25,986 nucleotides of DNA, from positions 1-25,986 of IMG/VR virus record IMGVR_UViG_3300008262_006041. One strand, 5' to 3'. A program made the position numbers and the translations under genes. Shown one piece after another: positions 17,077 to 23,170 of this stretch. Each line of letters begins with the position of its first letter. Position 1 is the stretch's first letter. The notes beneath the pieces were generated by a model. The model saw only the letters and a list, made by a program, of their open reading frames with translations. It had not been told where the DNA came from and did not search any database. This stretch comes from a virus.

Positions 17077-17517
17077 ATGACACAATTATCACGCCTTGAT
17101 ACAACTGCTCTCAACAGAGCATTAGTTGGTTTCGACAGACTATTTGATACATTCGAAACTAGATTTGCTAATCAACTAACATCAAACTATCCTCCACATA
17201 ACATAATTAAAACAGACGATACTCATTACCAAATTGAAATCGCTGTAGCTGGTTTTAACAAGAACGAAATTCATGTTGAAATCGAACAAGAAATGTTAAC
17301 CGTGAGAGGGGAATCCGATAGCTCTACTGAGTCAAGTACACATCAATACTTACATAGAGGTTTAAGCAGCCGTAGCTTTGTACGTAGTTGGCAACTTGCC
17401 GAACATATGAAAGTAAACGGAGCCGAAATTAAAGATGGTATACTATCTATTAGTTTAGAATATGTTATTCCAGAAGAAAAGAAGGCTCGTGTAATTGACA
17501 TTGTAGAAGTTAAGTAA
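17077..17517 (+). CDS. Small heat-shock protein Hsp20 (IbpA-like)
   Basis: A 146-aa holdase with an alpha-crystallin domain. N-terminal FDRLFDTFETRFANQ, then IIKTDDTHYQIEIAVAGFNKNEIHVEIEQEMLTVRGE, HRGLSSRSFVRSWQLAEHMKVNGAEIKDGILSISLEYVIPEEKKARVIDI; the I-x-I-like end motif is weak (RVIDI). It binds unfolding proteins and would hand them to DnaK, encoded just upstream. Hsp20 genes are common in T4-like cyanophages and pelagiphages. It has its own late-type promoter and ROSE-like hairpin. Confidence 0.96.
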   Translation: MTQLSRLDTTALNRALVGFDRLFDTFETRFANQLTSNYPPHNIIKTDDTHYQIEIAVAGFNKNEIHVEIEQEMLTVRGESDSSTESSTHQYLHRGLSSRSFVRSWQLAEHMKVNGAEIKDGILSISLEYVIPEEKKARVIDIVEVK

Positions 17518-17523
17518 TATAAT

Positions 17524-17547
17524 ATAGGGGAAGGTTACTTCCCCTAT
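17524..17547 (+). promoter_or_regulatory. Strong hairpin between hsp20 and clpS
   Basis: Perfect 10-bp stem ATAGGGGAAG (17524-17533) / CTTCCCCTAT (17538-17547) with loop GTTA. No T-run follows, so it more likely protects or separates mRNA segments than ends transcription. Confidence 0.65.
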
Positions 17548-17566
17548 TAACTACTCGGAGACAAAA

Positions 17567-17872
17567 ATGACAGTAGAGTCAGATATTCAAATTGACGAAA
17601 AAGTAAAACAGACAGCCCAAGAACCTAAACATTGGAAAGTAATCTTGTTAAATGATGATTACACTCCTATGGATTTTGTAATTCAGGTTCTTCAAGAAAT
17701 TTTTAAACATAGCCAAGACACAGCTACAAATATTACTATGCAGATACATAATGAAGGAAGTGGAATAGCTGGTGTATACAGTTTCGAAATAGCAGAAGTA
17801 AAAGCTGTAGAGGCCACAACTTTAGCAAGATCAAATGGATTTCCTCTTCAAGTTAAAATGGAGGAAGAATGA
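17567..17872 (+). CDS. clpS: ClpS, adaptor of the ClpAP protease (N-degron pathway)
   Basis: A 101-aa ClpS. The binding pocket for N-terminal bulky residues is intact: LLNDDYTPMDFV (Asn29-Asp30-Asp31) and IHNEGSGIAGVYSFEIAEVKA with His61. It would load N-degron substrates onto host ClpA, or shift ClpAP away from other substrates such as tmRNA-tagged proteins. It follows hsp20 and overlaps heme oxygenase by 4 bases (ATGA), so it is the first gene of a tightly coupled trio. Confidence 0.95.
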   Translation: MTVESDIQIDEKVKQTAQEPKHWKVILLNDDYTPMDFVIQVLQEIFKHSQDTATNITMQIHNEGSGIAGVYSFEIAEVKAVEATTLARSNGFPLQVKMEEE

Positions 17873-18411
17873 GTCTTAGAGAAATAACCAAAGATTTACA
17901 CACAGACGCAGAACGAACTGTTTTTGCTAAAAAACTAGTTACAGGATCTTTGACAACAGAAGAATATGCGAACTATCTTTGGCAAATGGTTCTTGTTTAT
18001 AACGGCATTGAAGTAGCTGCCAACAGTCAAGGTATGCTTAAAAACTTGCCTGATATCGAACGAGCCCATAAAATTTATCAAGACTGTATTGAACTTGTAG
18101 GACCTAATCATAATTTAAAATGGTTACCTGATACTATCAGTTATTATCAGTATCTACTTGCTCTTAATTACAATTCGGAACGCAAGCACCTTGTGAAAGC
18201 TCATTTGTATTGTCGTCATATGGGAGATTTATTTGGTGGTCAAATTATTGCTAAAAAATGTCCTGGTCAAGGTCGTTTCTATCAGTTTAAAGATGCCGAA
18301 AATTTAAAAACTTCTATTAGAGCAGAATTAACAGATGATTTAGGCGACGAAGCAAGAGTAGCTTTTCAATGGGCCATCAAGATAATGAAAGCTTTGAACA
18401 CAGATGAGTGA
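17869..18411 (+). CDS. Heme oxygenase, HO-1 type
   Basis: A 180-aa heme oxygenase that opens heme to biliverdin, CO and Fe2+. The proximal heme ligand is His11 in DLHTDAERTVFAKKL; the distal helix is HMGDLFGGQIIAK (119-125), which keeps the catalytic Asp120 and the flexible glycines but has Phe122 in place of the usual Ser of GDLSGGQ. It is shorter than cyanobacterial Ho1 (about 240 aa), lacking the C-terminal extension. It is translation-coupled to clpS before it and to a bilin reductase after it (8-base overlap), which fixes its role in bilin synthesis and not only in iron release. Confidence 0.93.
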   Translation: MSLREITKDLHTDAERTVFAKKLVTGSLTTEEYANYLWQMVLVYNGIEVAANSQGMLKNLPDIERAHKIYQDCIELVGPNHNLKWLPDTISYYQYLLALNYNSERKHLVKAHLYCRHMGDLFGGQIIAKKCPGQGRFYQFKDAENLKTSIRAELTDDLGDEARVAFQWAIKIMKALNTDE

Positions 18412-19087
18412 TGTTTGGAATACTCTAGTTGATATACAAAAACTATTAGAAAATCAATTTAATGAAACCGGAAGAGAAATATTCGAGCCTGGCATGGATC
18501 GCTTTAACCAGCCTGGTTGGGTTAATCGCGTATGGAGTAGCGATCGTTATCGCAGAGCACACATAGATGTAGTCGATGCCAGAGATACAAAAGGTCTGTG
18601 GATGATGCACTGTTGTGTATTTCCTCATTTACATAATCCTGCCCCGATTTATGGTTTTGATGTTATAGCAGGTAAACACAAAATTACTGGTTGTTTTCAT
18701 GATTTTAGTCCCGCAGGAGACGATGAGCATCCATTAATAGATTGGTTCGCCGGGGAAGCAGTAAAACTACAGTGGAACAAGACTAGAAAGTTACCTGACT
18801 GGGCAGAGCGTATTTTTACTGGTAGTATGATAGCTGCTGGTAATGTACAAGACCAAGAAGAATTAGATCAAATTTTTAAAATTGCTAATCTTAGTATTAA
18901 ACATTATTTGAATGCTGTAGCAGAATCTAACTTTACTCATAAAAATACTACACATAATCAAAACTACTATTGCGAAAATCAAAAGAAAAATCCTCACACA
19001 CCTAAAGTTATGGCCAGTCTTGGCTTAGATGAAGAGGATGTGCGAGTGTTTATACAGGAATGTTTATTTCCAGAAATTAAAGTCTAA
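18404..19087 (+). CDS. pcyX: Ferredoxin-dependent bilin reductase, PcyX-like
   Basis: A 227-aa member of the PcyA/PebS/PcyX family that reduces biliverdin with electrons from ferredoxin. Diagnostic segments: MMHCCVFPHLHNPAPIYGFDVIAG, with His69 and Asp86 matching PcyA His88 and Asp105 (same 17-residue spacing), GCFHDFSP, LPDWAERIFTGSMIAAGN, and the C-terminal NQNYYCENQKKNPHTPKVMASLG plus FIQECLFPEI. PcyA Glu76 aligns with Asp55 (AHIDVVDA). PcyX reductases were described from uncultured marine phages next to heme oxygenase and make phycoerythrobilin; this is the best match by pattern, but PcyA- or PebS-type product cannot be ruled out. The gene end overlaps the convergent minus-strand gene by 11 bases. 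Confidence 0.88.
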   Translation: MSDVWNTLVDIQKLLENQFNETGREIFEPGMDRFNQPGWVNRVWSSDRYRRAHIDVVDARDTKGLWMMHCCVFPHLHNPAPIYGFDVIAGKHKITGCFHDFSPAGDDEHPLIDWFAGEAVKLQWNKTRKLPDWAERIFTGSMIAAGNVQDQEELDQIFKIANLSIKHYLNAVAESNFTHKNTTHNQNYYCENQKKNPHTPKVMASLGLDEEDVRVFIQECLFPEIKV

Positions 19088-20375
19088 TCCAACCAAGCCC
19101 TTGCGGATTTTTTAAACTTTGAACTCTTACAGTTGGGTTAGCTTGGAATATACCGTTAGCATATCTAATATAAATTGCTACACTAGCCGGTTCTTCATCC
19201 TCGTAGCCTATTGTAGCTAAGAAGTTTTGATTAGTTCCCTTAGGATTAGTGTATTGAAGGTCTATCAATTTTAGACCTTTCTTACTTGAAACTGAAGGTA
19301 CATAGAACACATCTTTAGGCGTAGCATAGAAATAACTTTTATCTCCAATTTTTACAACACTGTGTAGATTCATTTGATCAGCAAGTCCTGACTTGATCTT
19401 GTTTACAAAATCGGAACCAATTTTAGTAAACAGTACTGTGCCTAATCTTTTTAGTTCTTGATCTCTATTCCAATATGATTGGAAGTAATCACCAAAGACT
19501 CTTTGCCAGTCTTTATTTAGAAACATTTCACTCATTATTGTTTCTTGTGTTTTTTGAACTTTTTTACCTGCGAACTCTATTTCAAAATATCCTTGAGATA
19601 CATTTTCTTTCAAGGTAGAAACATCTGGATTAGCAGGTGTTGTAGGACTAGTCACTTGAGCTACAGGCTGTTGAGGAACAGCTGGCTCTGTTGATACTGG
19701 CTGTTGAACTGGCGGTGGCTGTACCTGAGGTTGTGATTTTTTTGATTTGTCCGCTACCACAGGCATTTCGCCTTCTATGTAAGTAATACTATATTTTGGC
19801 TTAGTAGGATAAAAAGGTTTTCCTGGCTGAGCCATTGCTTTTTCTAACACAGATTCAAAACAATGTGTTTTTACATCGTCCCACTCAGCTTTAGCATGTG
19901 CTCTGAAAACGTCTGGATCTTCACCTGCTAATCCTAATGCTTTAGCAGTTAGATTAGATAAAGTAGGCGCTCCTGCTTCTTTTATACTAATACCATCTAG
20001 CGGGTGATTAACAAATTTAACATCTGCTACACTTGAAAGATTTTGTCCGCCTACCCAAGATAATTCAGTGGGAGGAACATATCCTAATTTTTCAAGTTGA
20101 TCAAGGATCACTGAGGTAATTTTCTGTCCTACAGGCCCTGCCCACTTTTTAAATTTAGCTTCGTTGAAGCTCTCTGATCCCCGTTTGATATTATTCAAAG
20201 TATCTTCGCCCACAGTATACGGACTGTTGGCAAAACTTGTTTCAGGGTTTTCCGGGTCAAAAGTGTCAGGATCGACTCCGCACATAGCAGCTAATAAACC
20301 TACTTCGGAGTTAAATTGGGTTTTTTTAGAATCCCCTCCTTCGGTTAGCACTGATTTGAATTCTTTAAATCTCAT
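19077..20375 (-). CDS. Two-domain phage protein with Pro/Gln linker, unknown
   Basis: A 432-aa protein beginning MRFKEFKSVLTEGG, an N-terminal style seen in many marine myophage proteins. The N-terminal domain (about 20-200) has SWVGGQNLSSVADVKFVNHPLDGISIKEAG, in which Asp118 and Lys132 could form a PD-(D/E)xK-like nuclease core, though this is weak. Residues about 211-250 form a linker rich in Pro, Gln and Val. The C-terminal domain (256-432) is a mixed alpha/beta fold ending in VRVQSLKNPQGLGWIRL. It is the only long gene on the minus strand, convergent with the bilin reductase, and has its own late-type promoter 7 bases before the start codon. Confidence 0.7.
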   Translation of the reverse strand: MRFKEFKSVLTEGGDSKKTQFNSEVGLLAAMCGVDPDTFDPENPETSFANSPYTVGEDTLNNIKRGSESFNEAKFKKWAGPVGQKITSVILDQLEKLGYVPPTELSWVGGQNLSSVADVKFVNHPLDGISIKEAGAPTLSNLTAKALGLAGEDPDVFRAHAKAEWDDVKTHCFESVLEKAMAQPGKPFYPTKPKYSITYIEGEMPVVADKSKKSQPQVQPPPVQQPVSTEPAVPQQPVAQVTSPTTPANPDVSTLKENVSQGYFEIEFAGKKVQKTQETIMSEMFLNKDWQRVFGDYFQSYWNRDQELKRLGTVLFTKIGSDFVNKIKSGLADQMNLHSVVKIGDKSYFYATPKDVFYVPSVSSKKGLKLIDLQYTNPKGTNQNFLATIGYEDEEPASVAIYIRYANGIFQANPTVRVQSLKNPQGLGWIRL

Positions 20376-20382
20376 AGTTTTG

Positions 20383-20388
20383 TATTTA
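20383..20388 (-). promoter_or_regulatory. Late-type promoter, minus strand, near-leaderless
   Basis: On the minus strand GATAAATAC ends 7 bases before the ATG at 20375, which would give a leader of about two bases. Confidence 0.5.
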
Positions 20389-20416
20389 TCTTATAATAAA
20401 ATGAGGAGACTTTTAC

Positions 20417-20424
20417 TATAAATA
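20417..20424 (+). promoter_or_regulatory. Late-type promoter, leaderless
   Basis: A perfect TATAAATA ends 5 bases before the ATG at 20430, placing the predicted start of transcription on the A of the start codon. The only AGGAG (20404-20408) lies upstream of the promoter. Confidence 0.65.
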
Positions 20425-20429
20425 CTTTT

Positions 20430-20771
20430 ATGAAAACCCTACTAGCCGCCATCTTACTGGCCACTACAGCCTTGGCAGCTAATGCTGAACCAAGAAGCAG
20501 ACAAGTTAAATTCATGTGTGGCAGTTTCGAAGATGTAGAAGCAACCATGCAGAAATATGGCGAAACAATGGTTTTAGCTACTCAAGCACCCAATGGGCTC
20601 ACCGTCAATTTGCTTTATGTAAATTTTGAAACTCATACAAGTAGTTGGTTCATACACGATCTGCAAACAGACGAATATTGTATGATGGGTGTAGGCAAGG
20701 AGATTTATATTCCCGATGATAGTCCGTTAAAAGAAAACACTACATTTGGAACTAGAGTAATTTATAAGTAA
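20430..20771 (+). CDS. Small periplasmic protein, unknown
   Basis: A 113-aa exported protein with a cleavable signal peptide (MKTLLAAILLATTALAANA, cut before EPRS). The mature domain of about 94 residues is a predicted beta-rich fold with two cysteines, Cys30 (KFMCGSFEDVE) and Cys84 (DEYCMMG), likely joined in the periplasm. The pattern GETMVLATQ followed by WFIHDLQTDEYCMMG looks like a conserved marine-phage hypothetical. It ends at a strong terminator, so it is a single-gene unit with a leaderless late-type promoter. Confidence 0.75.
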   Translation: MKTLLAAILLATTALAANAEPRSRQVKFMCGSFEDVEATMQKYGETMVLATQAPNGLTVNLLYVNFETHTSSWFIHDLQTDEYCMMGVGKEIYIPDDSPLKENTTFGTRVIYK

Positions 20772-20796
20772 GCCTGGGTTTTCCAGGCTTTTTTTT
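20770..20796 (+). terminator. Rho-independent terminator
   Basis: Stem AAGCCTGG (20770-20777) / CCAGGCTT (20783-20790), loop of 5, followed by an unbroken T-run to 20796. Confidence 0.92.
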
Positions 20797-20806
20797 GGAG
20801 TAAAAT

Positions 20807-20887
20807 ATGTCATGGTTCTCGCACAAATCTAAACGTTACCCAACACCGCCCTCTCCACCGGAGCCTCATCGCGCTCCACAAAGGTAA
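20807..20887 (+). CDS. 26-residue proline-rich peptide
   Basis: A very small ORF starting MSWFSHKSKRYPTPPSPPEP and ending HRAPQR. GGAG stands 6 bases before the ATG, directly after the terminator. The aromatic/basic start followed by PPSPPEP resembles tiny conserved proteins of marine phages. It contains PxxP-type motifs; function unknown. Kept as real because of the ribosome-binding site and the fit between terminator and next promoter. Confidence 0.5.
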   Translation: MSWFSHKSKRYPTPPSPPEPHRAPQR

Positions 20888-20889
20888 AC

Positions 20890-20895
20890 TAAATA
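20890..20895 (+). promoter_or_regulatory. Late-type promoter, leaderless
   Basis: ACTAAATAC with the final A of TAAATA at 20895, four bases before the ATG at 20900; predicted transcription starts at the start codon. Confidence 0.5.
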
Positions 20896-20899
20896 CTGG

Positions 20900-21685
20900 A
20901 TGAGAGCTATAGAAATTTTAAGCGAGCTTGTAACTCGCGCAGACACCACTGATCACCTAATAAAGAGATTAAACTATGCCGCCGACCTGTGTGATCAGAT
21001 GGGCGATGTTCCTTTATTGGTAAGAGATTTCAGGACCGGACTTAAAAAAGAAACAGTGCTAGCCAAGGTTATTAATCGAACAGAAAAAGAAGGCGCAAGA
21101 AGTCCTGGGTATGTAAAAGGGGGTGTTGGTAAGGAAGGTCAAACAGCGATACTAGAAAAACTAGGCATAGAAAATCCTGTGTTTACTAAAATGGATTTAC
21201 CAGATAGCACATTTGCCTTTCACGGTGATCCACACATATTCATACCTCCTCCAGACAGTAGTGTATACTGGAGTCCTAAAATTGAAGATCTAGGCGGACA
21301 ACGTCTAGCCGGTGAAAAAAGAGAACTTGGTAAGACTACCGTTGTAGGCTGGATGGCTAAAGAAGCAGACAAGTGGGCAGCAACTTATCAAAATGAAATG
21401 CCTACAGAGTTCACACGTAATGAAGTTATATGGGACTGTGAATTTTACTATCTGTTAAACATACAAGAGTTCCTACATCGTTTCAGTGGTAAAGCAAATA
21501 AGATGAGTCTAACTGCTGGCAGCGTCGGTAGTAAAAAGATTGATCCTAGTGTGTGGGCAGAACGTGTTCGTTCGTATAGTGATGTTGCTAATTTTCTACG
21601 TAAGTATGGTGTAAGCTATGTGCAGTGGTATAAAGATAACGTAGAAGGAAAGAGTCCAGGCGAACGACAATACTTGGATTGTTAA
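20900..21685 (+). CDS. Unknown phage protein, possibly frameshifted at its 3' end
   Basis: A 261-aa soluble protein I do not recognise. Helical start (MRAIEILSELVTRADTTDHLIKRLNYAADLC), then PGYVKGGVGKEGQTAILEKLGI, a loop-rich segment HGDPHIFIPPPDSSVYWSPK, and a C-terminal region with FYYLLNIQEFLHRFSGKANKMSL and SDVANFLRKYGVSYVQWYKDN. It stops at 21685, but the reading frame one base ahead continues, with phage-like coding sequence, to 21830 and has no usable start of its own, so the native protein may be about 48-60 residues longer. Confidence 0.65.
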   Translation: MRAIEILSELVTRADTTDHLIKRLNYAADLCDQMGDVPLLVRDFRTGLKKETVLAKVINRTEKEGARSPGYVKGGVGKEGQTAILEKLGIENPVFTKMDLPDSTFAFHGDPHIFIPPPDSSVYWSPKIEDLGGQRLAGEKRELGKTTVVGWMAKEADKWAATYQNEMPTEFTRNEVIWDCEFYYLLNIQEFLHRFSGKANKMSLTAGSVGSKKIDPSVWAERVRSYSDVANFLRKYGVSYVQWYKDNVEGKSPGERQYLDC

Positions 21686-21830
21686 AAGCGAAACCGGACA
21701 AAGTTCATTAGTATCAGCTAACGATGAACAAGAAGCAATTTATCAAGCACTGAACAGCCGAGGTGCTACTGGGCAGTATGGCATGTTTCCTAACGGTCGA
21801 GAAAGTATCGTCAGCGTTGAAAAGAAATGA
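21645..21830 (+). pseudogene. Start-less coding frame, probable C-terminal part of the preceding gene (+1 frameshift)
   Basis: Open frame of 61 codons without ATG, GTG or TTG near its beginning. It reads TWIVKSETGQSSLVSANDEQ and then a helix EAIYQALNSRG and GMFPNGRESIVSVEKK, which looks like a real small alpha/beta domain. Its stop TGA overlaps the next ATG as ATGA, exactly as the true genes of this genome do. A +1 shift from the upstream frame, for example at the TGT-TAA stop at 21680-21685 or slightly before, would join the two. Either a programmed frameshift, a sequencing indel or a broken gene. Confidence 0.55.
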
Positions 21831-22435
21831 AGATTTACGAACTCACAGAATCAGTTGAAGATAGCGAGCTGATCAATAAACTTGCTAATGCCATAGCTAA
21901 ATGGATGTATCAAAATGAACCAGCAGAACATCCTGTACAAAGTATTGCTAAAATAACTGGCATTAAGGATTCTCCTTTAAGTAAACTAGGTATAACTTTT
22001 GATCACTTAGAAAAAGACACTGTAGCAGAATATCATAGAGAACAAGGCGGTAAACCTCTTATCGTTGTCAATTTAGAAGAATGGCAGGAAGGTGATTACG
22101 CTAGTATAGCAGAATACATAGCACACGAACTAAGACATGCTCTAGATGATGTTAAGTTTAAGGGCAAACATCATGTAAGTTACTGGGCAGGGCAAGACAA
22201 GTATCAGCAGCCTAAAAATAAAGATGAACCTTACTGGAGCAAACCTAGCGAAATAAATGCTAGAGTACAGCAGGCTCTACACAATGTAGATTACATAAAA
22301 AGAGATAATCCGGAAGCATCAGTCCAAGAACTATGGCCTGAAATAAAAGATATGCTAGATGAACTCAAACTAACGGAGTATCCAGGATATCAACGAATTG
22401 TTAAACGTGTTTTAGCTTACGCTGAAAAAGATTAA
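21827..22435 (+). CDS. Zinc metallopeptidase-like protein (HExxH)
   Basis: A 202-aa soluble protein starting MKIYELTESVEDSEL. The motif AEYIAHELRHALDD (His-Glu-x-x-His, about residues 105-109) is the zincin signature, and a downstream Glu in SEINARVQQAL could be the third ligand as in gluzincins. The region between contains KGKHHVSYWAGQDKYQQP. It resembles small phage-encoded zincins of unknown target. There is no signal peptide. Its stop overlaps the stop of the convergent minus-strand gene. Confidence 0.72.
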   Translation: MKIYELTESVEDSELINKLANAIAKWMYQNEPAEHPVQSIAKITGIKDSPLSKLGITFDHLEKDTVAEYHREQGGKPLIVVNLEEWQEGDYASIAEYIAHELRHALDDVKFKGKHHVSYWAGQDKYQQPKNKDEPYWSKPSEINARVQQALHNVDYIKRDNPEASVQELWPEIKDMLDELKLTEYPGYQRIVKRVLAYAEKD

Positions 22436-22575
22436 CGACCTTGGCCTCTGTAGGCCTTGTGTCCGTTACGTTTACTTTTGTTCATAGAACTAGTTTTTAC
22501 CTTACCACCCTGATTAGTAGTTTTGACTACTGATGTATGTATTTTTGTAGTTGCTGTGGTTTTTACTTTAGCCAT
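22432..22575 (-). CDS. 47-residue basic protein, unknown
   Basis: A small, strongly basic protein rich in Lys and Thr (MAKVKTTATTKIHTSVVKTT at the start) ending SSMNKSKRNGHKAYRGQGR. The C-terminal pattern resembles a short conserved protein of marine phages. AGGGA lies upstream of the ATG and the gene overlaps the preceding minus-strand gene by 8 bases. Charge suggests nucleic-acid or ribosome binding, but nothing proves it. Confidence 0.6.
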   Translation of the reverse strand: MAKVKTTATTKIHTSVVKTTNQGGKVKTSSMNKSKRNGHKAYRGQGR

Positions 22576-22729
22576 TTAATTCCCTTTCAGAATTTTTACA
22601 ATTAGGACACTGACACTCATTACAGTCGCAGTCGTCTGTCATACAACTATGCCCGCAGTGACGATGACATCCGCACGAGCATTTATTAGGTTTAATGTAA
22701 GCCGTATTGTCATCAAAAACGGGTTCCAT
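22568..22729 (-). CDS. Metallothionein-like Cys-rich protein
   Basis: A 53-aa protein with 10 Cys and 3 His packed in residues 17-44: KCSCGCHRHCGHSC, then DDCDCNECQCPNC. CxC, CxxC and CHRHC spacings are those of metal-thiolate cluster proteins. It does not follow the exact SmtA/BmtA pattern, so it may be a new type; a zinc-finger-like regulator is the main alternative. The start at 22729 is set by GGAG nine bases upstream and a late-type promoter; the frame extends further but without support. It would bind Zn, Cu or Cd in the cytoplasm. Confidence 0.65.
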   Translation of the reverse strand: MEPVFDDNTAYIKPNKCSCGCHRHCGHSCMTDDCDCNECQCPNCKNSERELNG

Positions 22730-22749
22730 AACTTCACTCCAAGATAACG

Positions 22750-22757
22750 TATTTATA
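22750..22757 (-). promoter_or_regulatory. Late-type promoter, minus strand
   Basis: A perfect TATAAATA on the minus strand, 20 bases before the ATG at 22729, with GGAG between. It drives the metallothionein-like gene and the 47-residue gene. Confidence 0.65.
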
Positions 22758-22794
22758 ATGAGCCAAAATTCTTGACTACCTTCAAAATACCTGT

Positions 22795-22802
22795 TATAAA
22801 TA
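22795..22802 (+). promoter_or_regulatory. Late-type promoter for tmRNA
   Basis: A perfect TATAAATA about 50 bases before the T-arm of the tmRNA; predicted start near 22808. It is nearly back to back with the minus-strand late promoter at 22750. Confidence 0.6.
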
Positions 22803-22821
22803 TACAAATAAAAGAATTGTT

Positions 22822-23117
22822 GTAATCCCTTCAAAGTGAAGGCATTCTGGACGCGGGTTCGACCCCCGCCAGGTCCACCATAAAGTATATTACTAAGAGT
22901 CCAGGTTCAGAGCGTGGCATAGTATACTTTATAATGGGCCTGACATGGTTTCGACAGGGTGAGATAATAGAGACGGCGCAAAACTATAGATGCAAACGTA
23001 TCTACATTCAAGTTCTGGCAAAGCCCAGTTAGCATCGCTGCTAACGACGAAGCTTTTGCTTTAGCTGCCTAAAAAACAGCACTTGCGGGGGCGGCGCCCT
23101 GTCATCCAATAGCCTAA
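22822..23117 (+). ncRNA. ssrA: Circularly permuted (two-piece) tmRNA
   Basis: tmRNA frees stalled ribosomes and tags the incomplete protein. Gene order is permuted: the 3' acceptor half comes first, with T-arm GCGGG-TTCGACC-CCCGC (22853-22869), acceptor strand CAGGTCC and encoded ACCA (22870-22880). An intervening segment follows, closed by TAAAGTATA (22881-22889) / TATACTTTA (22923-22931). Then comes the 5' half starting GGGCCTG at 22936. The two acceptor strands pair over 7 bp with G3-U70, the alanine identity pair. The tag frame GCT AAC GAC GAA GCT TTT GCT TTA GCT GCC TAA (from 23039) encodes ANDEAFALAA, possibly with one more Ala before. The outer 5' limit is uncertain. Confidence 0.93.
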
Positions 23118-23139
23118 CAGGACCTTCGGGTCCTGTTTT
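23118..23139 (+). terminator. Rho-independent terminator of tmRNA
   Basis: Stem CAGGACC (23118-23124) / GGTCCTG (23129-23135) with a very stable TTCG tetraloop and TTTT after it. Confidence 0.92.
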
Positions 23140-23141
23140 AC

Positions 23142-23168
23142 TAAATACTATTATGTGCTAACATAATA
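23142..23168 (+). promoter_or_regulatory. Late-type promoter with 5'-terminal hairpin
   Basis: CTAAATAC (TAAATA 23142-23147) followed by a perfect 8-bp inverted repeat TATTATGT / ACATAATA with loop GCTA (23149-23168). Predicted transcription start near 23153 leaves ATGTgctaACAT at the very 5' end. No clear ribosome-binding site precedes the ATG at 23171. Confidence 0.5.
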
Positions 23169-23170
23169 TC

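Noticed and set aside
17524-17547. The hairpin after hsp20 as a rho-independent terminator
   Set aside because: The stem is strong but no T-run follows; TAACTACTC comes instead.
22568-22834. Longer 88-residue version of the metallothionein-like protein
   Set aside because: The upstream 35 codons overlap the promoter region and have no ribosome-binding site, while ATG 22729 has GGAG and a TATAAATA box at proper distances.
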